A stretch of 64,000 nt of DNA from Erythrobacter rubeus (GCF_014705715.1 NZ_JACXLC010000001.1:1842457-1906456), one strand, 5' to 3'. Shown: positions 17,872 to 26,832, counted from the stretch's first letter. The notes: generated from the sequence alone by a model not told the origin. Made by a program: numbers and translations.

Positions 17872-18315
17872 ATGGCAGTCAAGAATAGCGAAACGATAGA
17901 AAGGCTCGTTGCAACAAAGGGTAAGCAGAAGTTTCTTCGAGGTTTTACGCTCGGGAAAGCGGGCGTCCCGGCCTCATCTTTGAGAGTTTACCCGACCCTG
18001 TCGCTCGGCAGCTATTTCGAAGTTGACGAGGATCATGTCGACAAGGTGATTGGCGACGGGAAAGGAGGCGAGGAAAAAACTCTGCTCCTCAAAGATGACG
18101 CCGAGGTAGCGCTTGTTACACGAACACCGATACCGGTCTCGGATCTGGACGATGAAGGCGGCGGACCGACTGCAGAGCGCGCAAAGCAGAATCCCTTGGT
18201 CGATCGATTGAGATTATACCTGCTGCTTGGCAATGAAGAGCTGCTTAAAATGTATCTCGGCACCGAGTTGATCCCTGGCACAGGGAAATCCGGTAGTCCT
18301 GAAGAGCTCTTGTAG
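17872..18315 (+). CDS. Orphan acidic protein, unknown function
   Basis: I do not recognise this 147-residue soluble protein. It has no signal peptide or membrane segment. The N-terminal part (KQKFLRGFTLGKAGVPASSLRVYPTLSLGSYFEVDEDHV) looks globular; a Gly/Asp/Glu-rich stretch (about 60-105) follows, and the C terminus is helical then Gly/Ser-rich. A strong AAAGGGAGG Shine-Dalgarno (about 17858-17866) precedes ATG 17872, which supports translation. G+C is clearly lower than in flanking genes, hinting at separate acquisition. It stands alone between the esterase and convergent ridA-like gene. Confidence 0.6.
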   Translation: MAVKNSETIERLVATKGKQKFLRGFTLGKAGVPASSLRVYPTLSLGSYFEVDEDHVDKVIGDGKGGEEKTLLLKDDAEVALVTRTPIPVSDLDDEGGGPTAERAKQNPLVDRLRLYLLLGNEELLKMYLGTELIPGTGKSGSPEELL

Positions 18316-18363
18316 CATCCACCGGCAGAGGTTTTTGCAATAATCACTGCCAGAAGCTGGGCT

Positions 18364-18753
18364 TCAAACCGCCGCAATGACGTCGATTTCGACCATCAGT
18401 TCGGGCAGTGCGAGGCTGCTGACCTCGACCGTGGTATCCGCCGGGTATGGCGGCGTGAAGTGCTTCTTGCGCGCCTCCACGATCTTCGGAAAATTCGCCA
18501 TGTCGGTGAGGTAAATCGTCACTTTCACGATCTTGGAAAGGTCACTTCCCGCTGACTCCAGCACGCGCTCGATATTGGCGAGGGTCTGGCCCAGCTGCAG
18601 ATCAAAGTCGCCTTCTCCGACGATCGAGCCATCCTCTGCGAGCGCGGCTTGGCCGGAGAGAAACACGAGATTGCCGACGCGCCATGCCGGAGCGAGCGCA
18701 AAGGGTTCCAGCGGGTCCGGATCGATCGATACGGGTACTGGCTTGTCACTCAT
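18364..18753 (-). CDS. RidA-family protein (reactive enamine/imine deaminase-like)
   Basis: 129 residues of the YjgF/YER057c/UK114 fold: VFLSGQAALAEDGSIVGEGDFDLQLGQTLANIERVLESAG, then VKVTIYLTDM and the C-terminal VEVSSLALPELMVEIDVIA. Archetypal RidA uses a conserved Arg before the C-terminal strand to hydrolyse 2-aminoacrylate; that Arg is not at the expected place here (TTVEVSSLALPE), so this may belong to another Rid subfamily with different chemistry. It is 20 bp downstream of hisZ, same strand. Confidence 0.85.
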   Translation of the reverse strand: MSDKPVPVSIDPDPLEPFALAPAWRVGNLVFLSGQAALAEDGSIVGEGDFDLQLGQTLANIERVLESAGSDLSKIVKVTIYLTDMANFPKIVEARKKHFTPPYPADTTVEVSSLALPELMVEIDVIAAV

Positions 18754-18773
18754 TGCGGCTTTCCTTTGCTGCT

Positions 18774-19880
18774 TTACAATTCGGCGGCCTCGCCATTCTC
18801 CAGTATATGCGTGCAGCCGAGTGCGCTCGGGTCTTCATCATCCGAAAGCTGTTCGAGGGTGCGCCAGCCCTTGCTACGGAGACGATCGGCAGCGGCTGCG
18901 TCGAAACCCGTCGGCAGGTAGACGGTGCGCGATGTCTCCGGCTGCGGTGCAGCTTCGGCGATGGCATCGACATAGAGCGTGAAGCCGGTCGCCGCCTCAT
19001 CGCAGCCGCCAATGCGGTAAGTTCCGCCCCGCCCTGCTGCGCCGCGTACGCCGTGCGCATAGAGCGTGAAGCCGAACCAGCTCTGATACTCAAAGCCGTG
19101 ACGCTCTGTTGGATCGAGCGTGATGCGCGCGGTGTCTCCAATACGCGCGGCGATCGCTTCGAGGCCGTCGAGACGGCTCTTCAGCGCGCCGCCTGCATCG
19201 AGCTCACGTAGTTTTGTCAGCGCCTTGTCGAAGGGGCCAGTGGCGTAGAGCAGTGGGAGGTAGGCTTCGCCGCCAGCCGCCTTCAAACCGCCTGCATCCT
19301 TGGTATCGAGTTCGCGGCGCACCTGCTCCACTGTTTCCGGAGCAAGCGGCATCGCTTTCGCAGCGAGGGTATCGACCAGGTCGGGCAGCGTGAAATCGAC
19401 CGAGATGCCGGTCAGTCCGGCTGCGTGCAGCGCGCGAACGGCCAGCGCGACGATTTCACCCGCAGCCGCCGCGGTGTCGGCGCCGATCAGTTCGGCTCCC
19501 AATTGCAGCCGTTCGCGCGCCGGATCGAGCTGGCTAGCCCGGATCAGCGTGGTGTCACCGCAATAGGCGAGGCGCAGCGGGCGCGGCGCACCTGCCATGC
19601 TTGTCGCAGCGATCCGCCCGATCTGCGGTGTGATATCGCTGCGCAGAGCGAGCGTGCGAAGGCTCGCTGGATCGGTCAGGCGGAACATCTGCTTGGTCGA
19701 AATGCCCTGCATCCGCCGCGCCAGCGAGCTTTCAAATTCGAGCAGCGGAGGACGCACCCGGTCGTAACCGTGCTGGTCGAGCACATCGAGACAGGCGCGC
19801 ATGGCGGTCGTTATGCGAGCCGCCGATGCGGGCAGGCGGTCTTCGAGACCTTCGGGAAGGAGATCGGATGTGTCAGTCAT
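18774..19880 (-). CDS. hisZ: ATP phosphoribosyltransferase regulatory subunit HisZ
   Basis: A class-II histidyl-tRNA-synthetase-like protein that lacks aminoacylation residues and activates the short form of HisG. The 368 residues show the catalytic-core remnants: LLEFESSLARRMQGISTKQMFRLTDPASLRTLALRSDITPQIGRIA (motif 2 region) and a C-terminal GGRGGTYRIGGCDEAATGFTLYVDAI (motif 3 region). There is no anticodon-binding domain, as expected for HisZ rather than HisS. Start taken at 19880 (MTDTSDLLPEG), 13 codons inside the open frame. hisG is not in the window. Confidence 0.88.
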   Translation of the reverse strand: MTDTSDLLPEGLEDRLPASAARITTAMRACLDVLDQHGYDRVRPPLLEFESSLARRMQGISTKQMFRLTDPASLRTLALRSDITPQIGRIAATSMAGAPRPLRLAYCGDTTLIRASQLDPARERLQLGAELIGADTAAAAGEIVALAVRALHAAGLTGISVDFTLPDLVDTLAAKAMPLAPETVEQVRRELDTKDAGGLKAAGGEAYLPLLYATGPFDKALTKLRELDAGGALKSRLDGLEAIAARIGDTARITLDPTERHGFEYQSWFGFTLYAHGVRGAAGRGGTYRIGGCDEAATGFTLYVDAIAEAAPQPETSRTVYLPTGFDAAAADRLRSKGWRTLEQLSDDEDPSALGCTHILENGEAAEL

Positions 19881-19909
19881 TTCGCCAACGCGCGTGAGGC
19901 GATAGCGTC

Positions 19910-19941
19910 CCCGGGTCAAGCCCCGAAAGCTGGGACCCGGG
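19910..19941. repeat. Inverted repeat between serA and hisZ
   Basis: CCCGGGTC (19910-19917) and GACCCGGG (19934-19941) form an 8-bp perfect stem around a loop that can pair further (CCC with GGG). It lies in the 73-bp gap downstream of serA and upstream of hisZ. The form resembles the dispersed GC-rich intergenic palindromes of sphingomonad genomes; it may also slow or end transcription. There is no T run. Confidence 0.5.
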
Positions 19942-19953
19942 AGCGCTTCGTCT

Positions 19954-21540
19954 TCAGAAAGCGAGCGATTTGACCATTTTCACGCCTTCGAGCGTTTCAG
20001 CTTCCGCCAAGACGTCAGTACCCAGCGGCTGGTCGAGACTGAGCAGCAGCACGGCTTCGCCGCCTGCATCGCGCCGGCCTAGGTTGAACGTGCCGATATT
20101 GATGCCGCGCTCACCCAGCAGCGAACCGATCCGCCCGATAAAGCCAGGTTTGTCGTCATTGACCACGTAGAGCATGTCGCCATCGAGATCGGCTTCGATA
20201 CCAATGCCGAAAATCTCGACAAGGCGCGGTTTGTCCGCTCCGAAAAGCGTTCCCGCGACCGAGCGCGGCCCTGCGTCGGTTTCCACCGTGACGCGGATCA
20301 GCGTGTTGAATGCACCATCACGCTCATGCCGGATTTCGCTCACATCGAGCCCGCGCTCCTTCGCCAAATAGGGGGCGTTGACCATGTTCACCGTGTCGGA
20401 ATAGCGGCGCATGAAACCGGCCAGCACCGCGCCCGTGATCGGCTTGCCATTGAGCTGCGCGGCTGCGCCTTCGCGCTCGATGCTGATCTTGGTAAGGTTG
20501 CCGTGCGCGAGCTGACCGACCAGCGAACCGAGCTTTTCGGCGAGCGCCATATACGGCTTCAGCTTCGGCGCTTCCTCGGCTGAGAGCGACGGCATATTGA
20601 GAGCATTGGTGACACCCCCATTGACGAGATAATCGGACATCTGCTCGGCCACCTGAAGAGCGACATTGACCTGCGCTTCGGTGGTCGATGCACCAAGGTG
20701 CGGCGTGCAAATGAAGTTTGGCGCGCCGAAGAGCGGGTTTTCCTTCGCCGGTTCCTCGGCAAACACATCGAGCGCGGCGCCAGCCACATGGCCGCTTTCG
20801 AGCAGCTCCTTGAGAGCAACCTCGTCGATCAAACCGCCGCGTGCGCAATTGACGATGCGAATGCCGGGCTTCGCATTCTCCAGCCGCTCCCGGCTCAGGA
20901 TATTGCGGGTCTGATCTGTCAGCGGGGTATGCAGCGACACGAAGTCCGCGCGTGAAAGAAGGTTGTCGAGATCGACTTTCTCGACCCCGATTCCGACCGC
21001 GCGGTCCTCTGTAAGGAAGGGGTCGTAGGCGATGACCTTCATCTTGAGGCCCTGCGCACGGCTGGCGACAATGCCGCCGATATTGCCAGCACCGATCAGA
21101 CCGAGGGTCTTGCCGGTCACTTCGATGCCCATGAAGTCTTTCTTGGGCCATTCACCTTTCTGAGTGCGCGTGTCTGCCGCAGGGATCATCCGGGCGAGCG
21201 CCATGATCATTGCGATCGCGTGTTCGGCAGTGGTGATAGAGTTGCCGAACGGCGTGTTCATCACGACCACCCCCTTCCCGCTCGCGTAGGGAATGTCGAC
21301 ATTGTCGACGCCGATCCCGGCGCGGCCGATGACCTTGAGATTCGTCGCCGCATCGAGGATTTCGGGAGTCACCTTGGTCGAACTGCGGATCGCGAGACCG
21401 TGATACTCCCCGATGCGCGCCTTCAATTCTTCAGGCGTCTCGCCAGTGATGACATCGACGTCGCAGCCGCGTTCTTCGAAAATGCGTGCGGCGTTGGGGT
21501 CCATCTTGTCGGAGATCAGTACTTTGGGTTTCTGGGACAT
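19954..21540 (-). CDS. serA: D-3-phosphoglycerate dehydrogenase
   Basis: First enzyme of serine synthesis, oxidising 3-phosphoglycerate with NAD. The 528-residue long form has substrate and NAD domains (VIGRAGIGVDNVDI; LGLIGAGNIGGIVASRA; NCARGGLIDEVALKEL; the catalytic His in PHLGASTTEA), then an intervening ASB domain (about 320-450) and a C-terminal ACT domain (about 455-528, MLYVVNDDKPGFIGRIGSLLGERGINI) that binds serine for feedback inhibition. It follows serC by 283 bp... of which 105 bp are non-coding before the serC stop. Confidence 0.96.
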   Translation of the reverse strand: MSQKPKVLISDKMDPNAARIFEERGCDVDVITGETPEELKARIGEYHGLAIRSSTKVTPEILDAATNLKVIGRAGIGVDNVDIPYASGKGVVVMNTPFGNSITTAEHAIAMIMALARMIPAADTRTQKGEWPKKDFMGIEVTGKTLGLIGAGNIGGIVASRAQGLKMKVIAYDPFLTEDRAVGIGVEKVDLDNLLSRADFVSLHTPLTDQTRNILSRERLENAKPGIRIVNCARGGLIDEVALKELLESGHVAGAALDVFAEEPAKENPLFGAPNFICTPHLGASTTEAQVNVALQVAEQMSDYLVNGGVTNALNMPSLSAEEAPKLKPYMALAEKLGSLVGQLAHGNLTKISIEREGAAAQLNGKPITGAVLAGFMRRYSDTVNMVNAPYLAKERGLDVSEIRHERDGAFNTLIRVTVETDAGPRSVAGTLFGADKPRLVEIFGIGIEADLDGDMLYVVNDDKPGFIGRIGSLLGERGINIGTFNLGRRDAGGEAVLLLSLDQPLGTDVLAEAETLEGVKMVKSLAF

Positions 21541-21557
21541 TGTGGGTTCCTTTGTGC

Positions 21558-21629
21558 GCTCCCGCGAAAGCAGGGGCGCCGAAATTGAGTGGTCTGTGCT
21601 TGAGGGCTGGACTCCTGCTTGCGCAGGAG
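21558..21629. repeat. Pair of short palindromes between serC and serA
   Basis: The 105-bp gap contains two hairpins. The first, 21558-21577, pairs GCTCCCGC with GCAGGGGC around a GAAA tetraloop with one mismatch. The second, 21612-21629, pairs CTCCTGC with GCAGGAG around TTGC. Both have the look of the small mobile palindromic repeats often seen between genes in Sphingomonadales. They may affect the ratio of serC and serA transcripts; this is inference. Confidence 0.5.
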
Positions 21630-21645
21630 CTCACGCAGGGCGGTT

Positions 21646-22824
21646 TCAACCGTTCTTGACGGTCTCGTAAGCCCATTCGATCCACGGCAGGAGGCGTTCG
21701 ATATCCTCCGCCTCGACCGTGCCGCCACACCAGATGCGCAGGGACGGCGGAGCGTCGCGATAGCCGTTGAAATCGTAGCCGACATTCCGCTCTTCGAGCA
21801 GCTTGACGATCTTCTTCGGAACGGCGGCCTTGTCCTCGTCCGACAGGCTTTCATACCAGTCGCCCTGGAACACCATGCACACGCCGGTATTGGTGCGCTT
21901 GGCCGGGTCTGAGACCATGTTGCGCAGCCACGGCTTTGCCTCGATCCAGTTCTTGACCAGATCGGCGTTTGTGTTCGCACGCTCGAACAGCGCTTTGCGC
22001 CCGCCGATCGACTTCGCCCATTCGAGCGCGGCGATGTAATCCTCGGTCGCCAGCAGCGAAGGCGTGTTGATCGTCGCGCCTTCGAAGATGCCGCGATTGA
22101 GTTTGTCGCCTTTCTTCATGCGGAACAGCTTGGGCAGCGGCCAAGGCGGATCGTAGCTTTCGATGCGTTCGACCGCCTTGGGCGAAAGGATCAGCATTCC
22201 GTGCTGCGCCTCGGAGCCCATGACTTTCTGCCAGCTAAAGGTCGTCGCATCGAGCTTCGCCCAGTCCATCTCCATAGCGAAGATCGCGCTGGTCGCATCG
22301 TTGATGGTGATGCCTTCGCGTCCCGGCTCCAGCCAATCGGTGTCCGGAATCATCGCTCCCGACGTCGTGCCATTCCAGGTGAACACCACGTCATTGCGCT
22401 GAGGAATGGTCGACAGATCGGGGATTTCGCCATAATCGGCGGAGAGCGTTTGCAGGTTCGGCAGCTTCAGCTGCTTCACCGCATCCTGAATCCACACATT
22501 GCCAAAGCTTTCCCACGCCGCCACCGTCGCCGGGCGCGCAGGATCCAGCATCGTCCACATCGCCGCTTCGAGAGCACCAGTGTCGGACGCCGGCATGATG
22601 CCGACCAGATAATCGTCGGGTATCCCAAGCAGCTCCTTGGTGAGGTCGATCGCGTATTTCAGCCGCGCCTTGCCCACAGCCGAGCGATGCGAGCGTCCGA
22701 GCGATTCGGTTTTCAGCTTGTCGAGGGACCATCCGGGGAACTTGACCGTCGGGCCGGATGAAAATTGAGGGCGCTCAGGCTTGAGCGGCGGCTCATGGCT
22801 GAGCCCACGTGCATATTCAGTCAT
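21646..22824 (-). CDS. serC: Phosphoserine aminotransferase
   Basis: Second step of serine synthesis: PLP-dependent transamination of 3-phosphohydroxypyruvate. 392 residues of the alphaproteobacterial/archaeal-type SerC: FSSGPTVKFPGWSL near the N terminus, the PLP Lys in TTFSWQKVMGSEAQHGML (about 200), and GIFEGATINTPSLLATEDYIAALEWA. Start at 22824 (MTEYARG) has an AAGGAGAG Shine-Dalgarno. serC and serA form an operon, with serC first. The phosphatase serB is not here. Confidence 0.95.
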   Translation of the reverse strand: MTEYARGLSHEPPLKPERPQFSSGPTVKFPGWSLDKLKTESLGRSHRSAVGKARLKYAIDLTKELLGIPDDYLVGIMPASDTGALEAAMWTMLDPARPATVAAWESFGNVWIQDAVKQLKLPNLQTLSADYGEIPDLSTIPQRNDVVFTWNGTTSGAMIPDTDWLEPGREGITINDATSAIFAMEMDWAKLDATTFSWQKVMGSEAQHGMLILSPKAVERIESYDPPWPLPKLFRMKKGDKLNRGIFEGATINTPSLLATEDYIAALEWAKSIGGRKALFERANTNADLVKNWIEAKPWLRNMVSDPAKRTNTGVCMVFQGDWYESLSDEDKAAVPKKIVKLLEERNVGYDFNGYRDAPPSLRIWCGGTVEAEDIERLLPWIEWAYETVKNG

Positions 22825-22981
22825 GTATTCTCTCCTTACAGAGAGCTCGCGCGGCGTTGGGACCGCGTGGCCCGTTGGCCGCTCTAGTGATGTCGTTCGT
22901 GGAGTCAACGCAGGAGGCAGAGAATTGTTGCCGTTCTTACCTCTCGCAATATTTGCGACACTCGCTTAAACGTCGCTCGCA

Positions 22982-24169
22982 ATGCAGACTTCGGATCTCC
23001 GCATCGCCCTGTTCAGCGGCAATTACAATTACACCCGCGACGGCGCCAATCAGGCGCTCAATCGGCTGGTGGGATCGTTGCTGGGCAAAGGCGCAAATGT
23101 ACGGGTGTATTCCCCGACCGTTGCCGAACCTGCTTTCGAGCCGACGGGTGATCTGGTCAGCCTGCCTTCGGTTGGGTTTCCTTTCGGGCGCGGTGAATAC
23201 CGGTTTCCGACCGGATTGAACGGCAGGATCAAGCGCGACCTGCTGAAATTCAAGCCGAATGTCGTGCACCTTTCTTCGCCCGATGTAGCAAGTCACGCGG
23301 CGCTCAAATGGGCGCAGGAATATGACCTTCCGGTGCTCGGATCGGTGCACACACGGTTCGAGACATACCCGCGCTATTACAAGATGGCGTTTCTCGAACC
23401 AGTCGTCATCCGCATGCTTCGCCGGTTCTACAATCGCTGCGATGCGCTCGTCGCACCGTCGCAAAGCATGATCGAGGAATTGCTCGAGATGGACATGCAC
23501 AATGACATCTCGCTTTGGTCGCGCGGCGTTGATCGGACGATCTTCTCCTCCGAAAAGCGCGATCTCGAATGGCGCCGTTCGCTCGGACTTGCGGACGACG
23601 ATGTGGCGGTGGTTTTCCTTGGCCGCCTCGTCATGGAAAAAGGCCTCGACGTCTTTGCCGAGACCATCGTCCAACTGCGCAAACGCCAAGTGCCGCACAA
23701 GGTGCTGGTGATCGGCGACGGGCCTGCACGCGAATGGTTCGAAGGTATCCTGCCAGGCGGCATTTTCGTCGGGTTCAAGACCGGGGCGGACCTGGGTCAG
23801 GCGCTCGCTAGCGGCGATGTATTTTTCAACCCTTCAATCACCGAAACTTTCGGTAACGTCACGCTGGAGGCCATGGCCAGCGGCCTGCCAGTGATCGCCG
23901 CGGGCGCAACCGGTGCATCGAGCATCGTCAATGACGGCGTGACGGGCCGGCTCGTCCCTCCGGGCGATATCGCGGCATATGCGGAGGCGATCGCACCTTA
24001 TTGCACCGATCCGGCGCTGCGCATGTCGCACGGCAATGCGGGCGAAGCGCGCAGCCGCGAATATGGCTGGGAAGCGATCAACCAGGTCGTCGCGGACACC
24101 TACATCCGCTTGATCGAAGACCGTCGCGCGCTGCAGAAAGCAGACGAAGCGCGCGCAGCCGCGGCCTGA
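22982..24169 (+). CDS. Glycosyltransferase family 4 (alpha-mannosyltransferase-like)
   Basis: A 395-residue GT-B enzyme. The N-terminal domain has RIALFSGNYNYTRDGANQALNRLV and HTRFETYPRYY; the C-terminal nucleotide-sugar domain has VVFLGRLVMEKGLDVFAE, VLVIGDGPAREWFE, and the retaining-GT4 signature NPSITETFGNVTLEAMASGLPVIAA with its E-x7-E. The closest look is to glycosyltransferases that make glucosyl/mannosyl glycerolipids (SqdX/MgtA-like). A glycolipid product in sphingolipid-bearing membranes is possible. It is divergent from serC, and convergent with the next gene with only 3 bp between. Confidence 0.88.
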   Translation: MQTSDLRIALFSGNYNYTRDGANQALNRLVGSLLGKGANVRVYSPTVAEPAFEPTGDLVSLPSVGFPFGRGEYRFPTGLNGRIKRDLLKFKPNVVHLSSPDVASHAALKWAQEYDLPVLGSVHTRFETYPRYYKMAFLEPVVIRMLRRFYNRCDALVAPSQSMIEELLEMDMHNDISLWSRGVDRTIFSSEKRDLEWRRSLGLADDDVAVVFLGRLVMEKGLDVFAETIVQLRKRQVPHKVLVIGDGPAREWFEGILPGGIFVGFKTGADLGQALASGDVFFNPSITETFGNVTLEAMASGLPVIAAGATGASSIVNDGVTGRLVPPGDIAAYAEAIAPYCTDPALRMSHGNAGEARSREYGWEAINQVVADTYIRLIEDRRALQKADEARAAAA

Positions 24170-24172
24170 GGT

Positions 24173-24610
24173 CTAACGCAAAACGCCCGCCCGTTTCATC
24201 CGGCTTGCGTAGAAAAACAGGCCGATGGTGATGATCCAGATCACCGCAGCGAAAATATCCTGCCCGGTGGTCGCCAGCGATGGGGGCATGTCCGCGACCG
24301 CGCGCTGATAATAGGTTGTGCCGAGCAGCCCGATGATCGAAATGCCGAACAGCCAGACCGCCCACTTGCTGCGAAACAGCAACGCGAGTGAACCGAACAG
24401 ACAGCCCCAAACGCCGAGCGCCCAAAATGCGACGGCCCAAGCTGGAAAGCTGTAAAAATAGTCGAGTTGTTCGGATGGCATGCCCATTCCGTCAAGCATG
24501 CCGAGCTCGGTCATGGTGTAACTGGCCGCACCAACCGCATTCCAAAGTAGACTGACAACTCCGATCACCCATAGATGCCAAGGCGTCTTGGCCTCACCCA
24601 ATCTGTTCAT
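24173..24610 (-). CDS. Small four-pass membrane protein, unknown function
   Basis: 145 residues with about four hydrophobic helices (about 13-33, 52-76, 79-98, 118-136) and a tryptophan-rich start (KTPWHLWVIGVVSLLWNAVGA). Similar short proteins are common in sphingomonads as hypothetical membrane proteins; I know no function. A 123-bp gap separates its start from the padR stop on the same strand. Confidence 0.7.
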   Translation of the reverse strand: MNRLGEAKTPWHLWVIGVVSLLWNAVGAASYTMTELGMLDGMGMPSEQLDYFYSFPAWAVAFWALGVWGCLFGSLALLFRSKWAVWLFGISIIGLLGTTYYQRAVADMPPSLATTGQDIFAAVIWIITIGLFFYASRMKRAGVLR

Positions 24611-24733
24611 GTTCCCCTCCTCGCAGCGGGCGACCTTATGGGATGGCCGCTCCGATGTGAGGGAGACTAAGCGCGGAGGCGATCCCGCGCAAACGTGTTA
24701 ACGATCGGCGGCGTTGACGGCTCGATAAAGGGG

Positions 24734-25378
24734 TCAGAGGCGCTCGATACGCTTGGCGACCTCATCGATGATGTCGACGATCTCGTTGATCGTATTCTGA
24801 TCGAGCTTGCCCGCTTTCGCCCGGTTTTTGAGCACGTTGGCAAGGTTGCCCATCGCGCGGAAGAGATCGGGCGATTTCTGTTTCACACGCTCGGCGCGTT
24901 CACCATGCTCACCCAGACGGCCCATCAGCTCATCGACCTCGGCGGCGCGCTCTTCAAGCTCAGCCTTGCCGGACTTCGTGGCCTTGAACGGCTTCTTGCC
25001 GCTGGGCTCGCCGTCGTCGTCCTTGGACTTGGGTTTGGCCTGTTTGATCTGGCCTTCCTCTTCGAGCATTTGCAGGGTCGGATAAACTGCACCGGGGCTT
25101 GGTGCGTAGGCGCCGCCGGTCATGTCCTCGATTGCACGGATCAGCTCATATCCGTGGCGCGGCTCTTCATTGATGAGCGCAAGCAGAGCCAGCCGCAACT
25201 CGCCCGAACCGAACATCCGCCCCCGGCGTTTGCGGCGGTGGGGACCGTCCTGCCAGTTGCGCGACCGGCGCGAACGCCGCTCTCCCTCTTCCCAATCGCT
25301 CGCCGCCGAAGCTGCCATCATCGCGATCATCGGGCCGAGGTTGTTCCAGCCGCCCTTACCGTATTTCTGCCAGGTCAC
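24734..25378 (-). CDS. PadR-family transcriptional regulator
   Basis: 214 residues. A basic, Arg-rich N-terminal stretch (about 32-52) precedes a PadR winged helix: LRLALLALINEEPRHGYELIRAIEDMTGGAYAPSPGAVYPTLQMLEEEGQI (about 58-108). A dimerisation helix with many Lys/Glu follows. GC-rich N-terminal tails of this sort are seen in PadR proteins of alphaproteobacteria. The start codon is GTG 25378 with GGAG upstream. A nested palindrome lies 21-54 bp upstream, a likely autoregulatory operator. PadR proteins usually control transporters or detoxification; no target besides itself and rarA is adjacent. Confidence 0.88.
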   Translation of the reverse strand: MTWQKYGKGGWNNLGPMIAMMAASAASDWEEGERRSRRSRNWQDGPHRRKRRGRMFGSGELRLALLALINEEPRHGYELIRAIEDMTGGAYAPSPGAVYPTLQMLEEEGQIKQAKPKSKDDDGEPSGKKPFKATKSGKAELEERAAEVDELMGRLGEHGERAERVKQKSPDLFRAMGNLANVLKNRAKAGKLDQNTINEIVDIIDEVAKRIERL

Positions 25379-25398
25379 TTTTCATCTCCAGATAGTAT

Positions 25399-25432
25399 TC
25401 GATAGGTTCAAGATATATCTTAGAGCTATCGA
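25399..25432. promoter_or_regulatory. Nested palindromic operator candidate (padR/rarA intergenic)
   Basis: Two inverted repeats share one centre (between 25415 and 25416). The inner is the perfect 12-bp palindrome AAGATATATCTT (25410-25421). The outer arms are TCGATAG (25399-25405) and CTATCGA (25426-25432). The AT-rich patch stands out in a GC-rich region. Its position just upstream of padR suits autorepression, and it also lies 51-84 bp before the rarA ATG. Confidence 0.6.
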
Positions 25433-25482
25433 TACAAGTGCGCGTTGGTAATTTCCGACGAGCCGCCTATTTCGGTCTGCGA

Positions 25483-26832
25483 ATGGCAGACCTGTTTGGA
25501 AATGATGCGCCTGCACCCGCTAGGCCCGGCTCACCGCGCGAGGACGCGCCATTGGCCGACCGATTGCGCCCGGCCGCTCTTTCCGAAATCATCGGTCAGG
25601 ACCATCTCACCGGACCCGAGGGCGCGATTGGCCGAATGGTCGCGGCAGGCAAACTGTCCAGCATAATCCTGTGGGGACCGCCTGGCACTGGAAAAACAAG
25701 CATTGCCCGCCTGCTCGCCGATGAGGTGGGCATGCTGTTCGTGTCGATCAGTGCGGTCTTTTCGGGCGTCGCCGACCTCAAGAAAGCTTTTGCCGAAGCC
25801 GACAGGATGGCGGATGCCGGACAGCGCACGCTATTGTTCGTGGACGAGATCCATCGCTTCAACCGCGCGCAGCAGGACGGTTTCCTACCCTTCGTCGAGC
25901 GCGGGACCGTCACACTGGTGGGCGCAACGACCGAAAATCCCAGCTTCGCGCTCAACGCCGCCTTGCTCAGCCGTGCACAGGTGCTGATCCTGGAGCGGCT
26001 CGATCATGCTGCGCTTGAAGCCTTGCTGACCCGTGCGGAGGAATTGGAAGGCCCCCTCCCCCTGACCGAGGATGCGCGCGCCGCGCTGGTAGCCTCGGCA
26101 GATGGCGATGGCCGCTTCCTCCTTGGCCAGGCGGAAACGCTTTACAACGCCTCTATCACGGAACCGCTCGATCCGGCGGCTCTCGGTGCGTTTCTCCAGC
26201 GCCGCGTGGCCGTCTACGACAAGGATCGCGACGGGCATTACAATCTCATCAGCGCCCTGCATAAAAGCCTGCGCGGTTCGGACCCGCAGGCTGCGCTCTA
26301 TTACCTGGCGCGGATGCTGACCGCTGGCGAGGAACCGCTCTATGTTCTGCGCCGGCTCGTGCGCTTTGCCTCCGAGGATATCGGCCTCGCCGATCCGCAG
26401 GCACTCACCCAGTGTCTGGCCGCGAAAGACGCCTACGAATTCCTCGGCAGTCCCGAAGGCGAACTCGCCATCGTCCAGGCCTGCCTCTATTGCGCCACTG
26501 CACCCAAATCCAATGCGGCCTATGCCGCTCAGAAAAGCGCGTTCAAGGCGGCCAAGGAAACCGGCAGCCTGATGCCGCCCGCCAATATCCTCAACGCGCC
26601 GACCAAGCTGATGAGGGAGATCGGATACGGCGCTGGCTACGCTTACGATCACAACACCGACGAAGGCTTTTCGGGCGACAATTACTGGCCTGAACAGTTG
26701 GAGCCGCAGACCTTCTACGAACCGGTCGAACGCGGGTTCGAACGCAAGGTCCTCGAGCGGATCGCGTACTGGGACAAGCTGAGGGGGGAGCGCGCCCCGT
26801 CCTCAAGTAGCGAAGCGGCAGGACACAAATGA
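25483..26832 (+). CDS. rarA: Replication-associated recombination protein A (AAA+ ATPase)
   Basis: 449 residues of the RarA/MgsA/WRNIP1 family that acts at stalled forks. Walker A GPPGTGKTS (about 64-72), Walker B LLFVDEIHRFN, sensor 1 GATTENPSF and the C-terminal tetramerisation part (KSLRGSDPQAALYYLARML, NAPTKLMREIGYGAGYAYDHNT) are all intact. The N-terminal MADLFGND opening resembles the SSB/clamp-binding tail-like start of homologues and supports ATG 25483 rather than the open frame upstream. Its TGA overlaps the next ATG. Confidence 0.94.
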   Translation: MADLFGNDAPAPARPGSPREDAPLADRLRPAALSEIIGQDHLTGPEGAIGRMVAAGKLSSIILWGPPGTGKTSIARLLADEVGMLFVSISAVFSGVADLKKAFAEADRMADAGQRTLLFVDEIHRFNRAQQDGFLPFVERGTVTLVGATTENPSFALNAALLSRAQVLILERLDHAALEALLTRAEELEGPLPLTEDARAALVASADGDGRFLLGQAETLYNASITEPLDPAALGAFLQRRVAVYDKDRDGHYNLISALHKSLRGSDPQAALYYLARMLTAGEEPLYVLRRLVRFASEDIGLADPQALTQCLAAKDAYEFLGSPEGELAIVQACLYCATAPKSNAAYAAQKSAFKAAKETGSLMPPANILNAPTKLMREIGYGAGYAYDHNTDEGFSGDNYWPEQLEPQTFYEPVERGFERKVLERIAYWDKLRGERAPSSSSEAAGHK

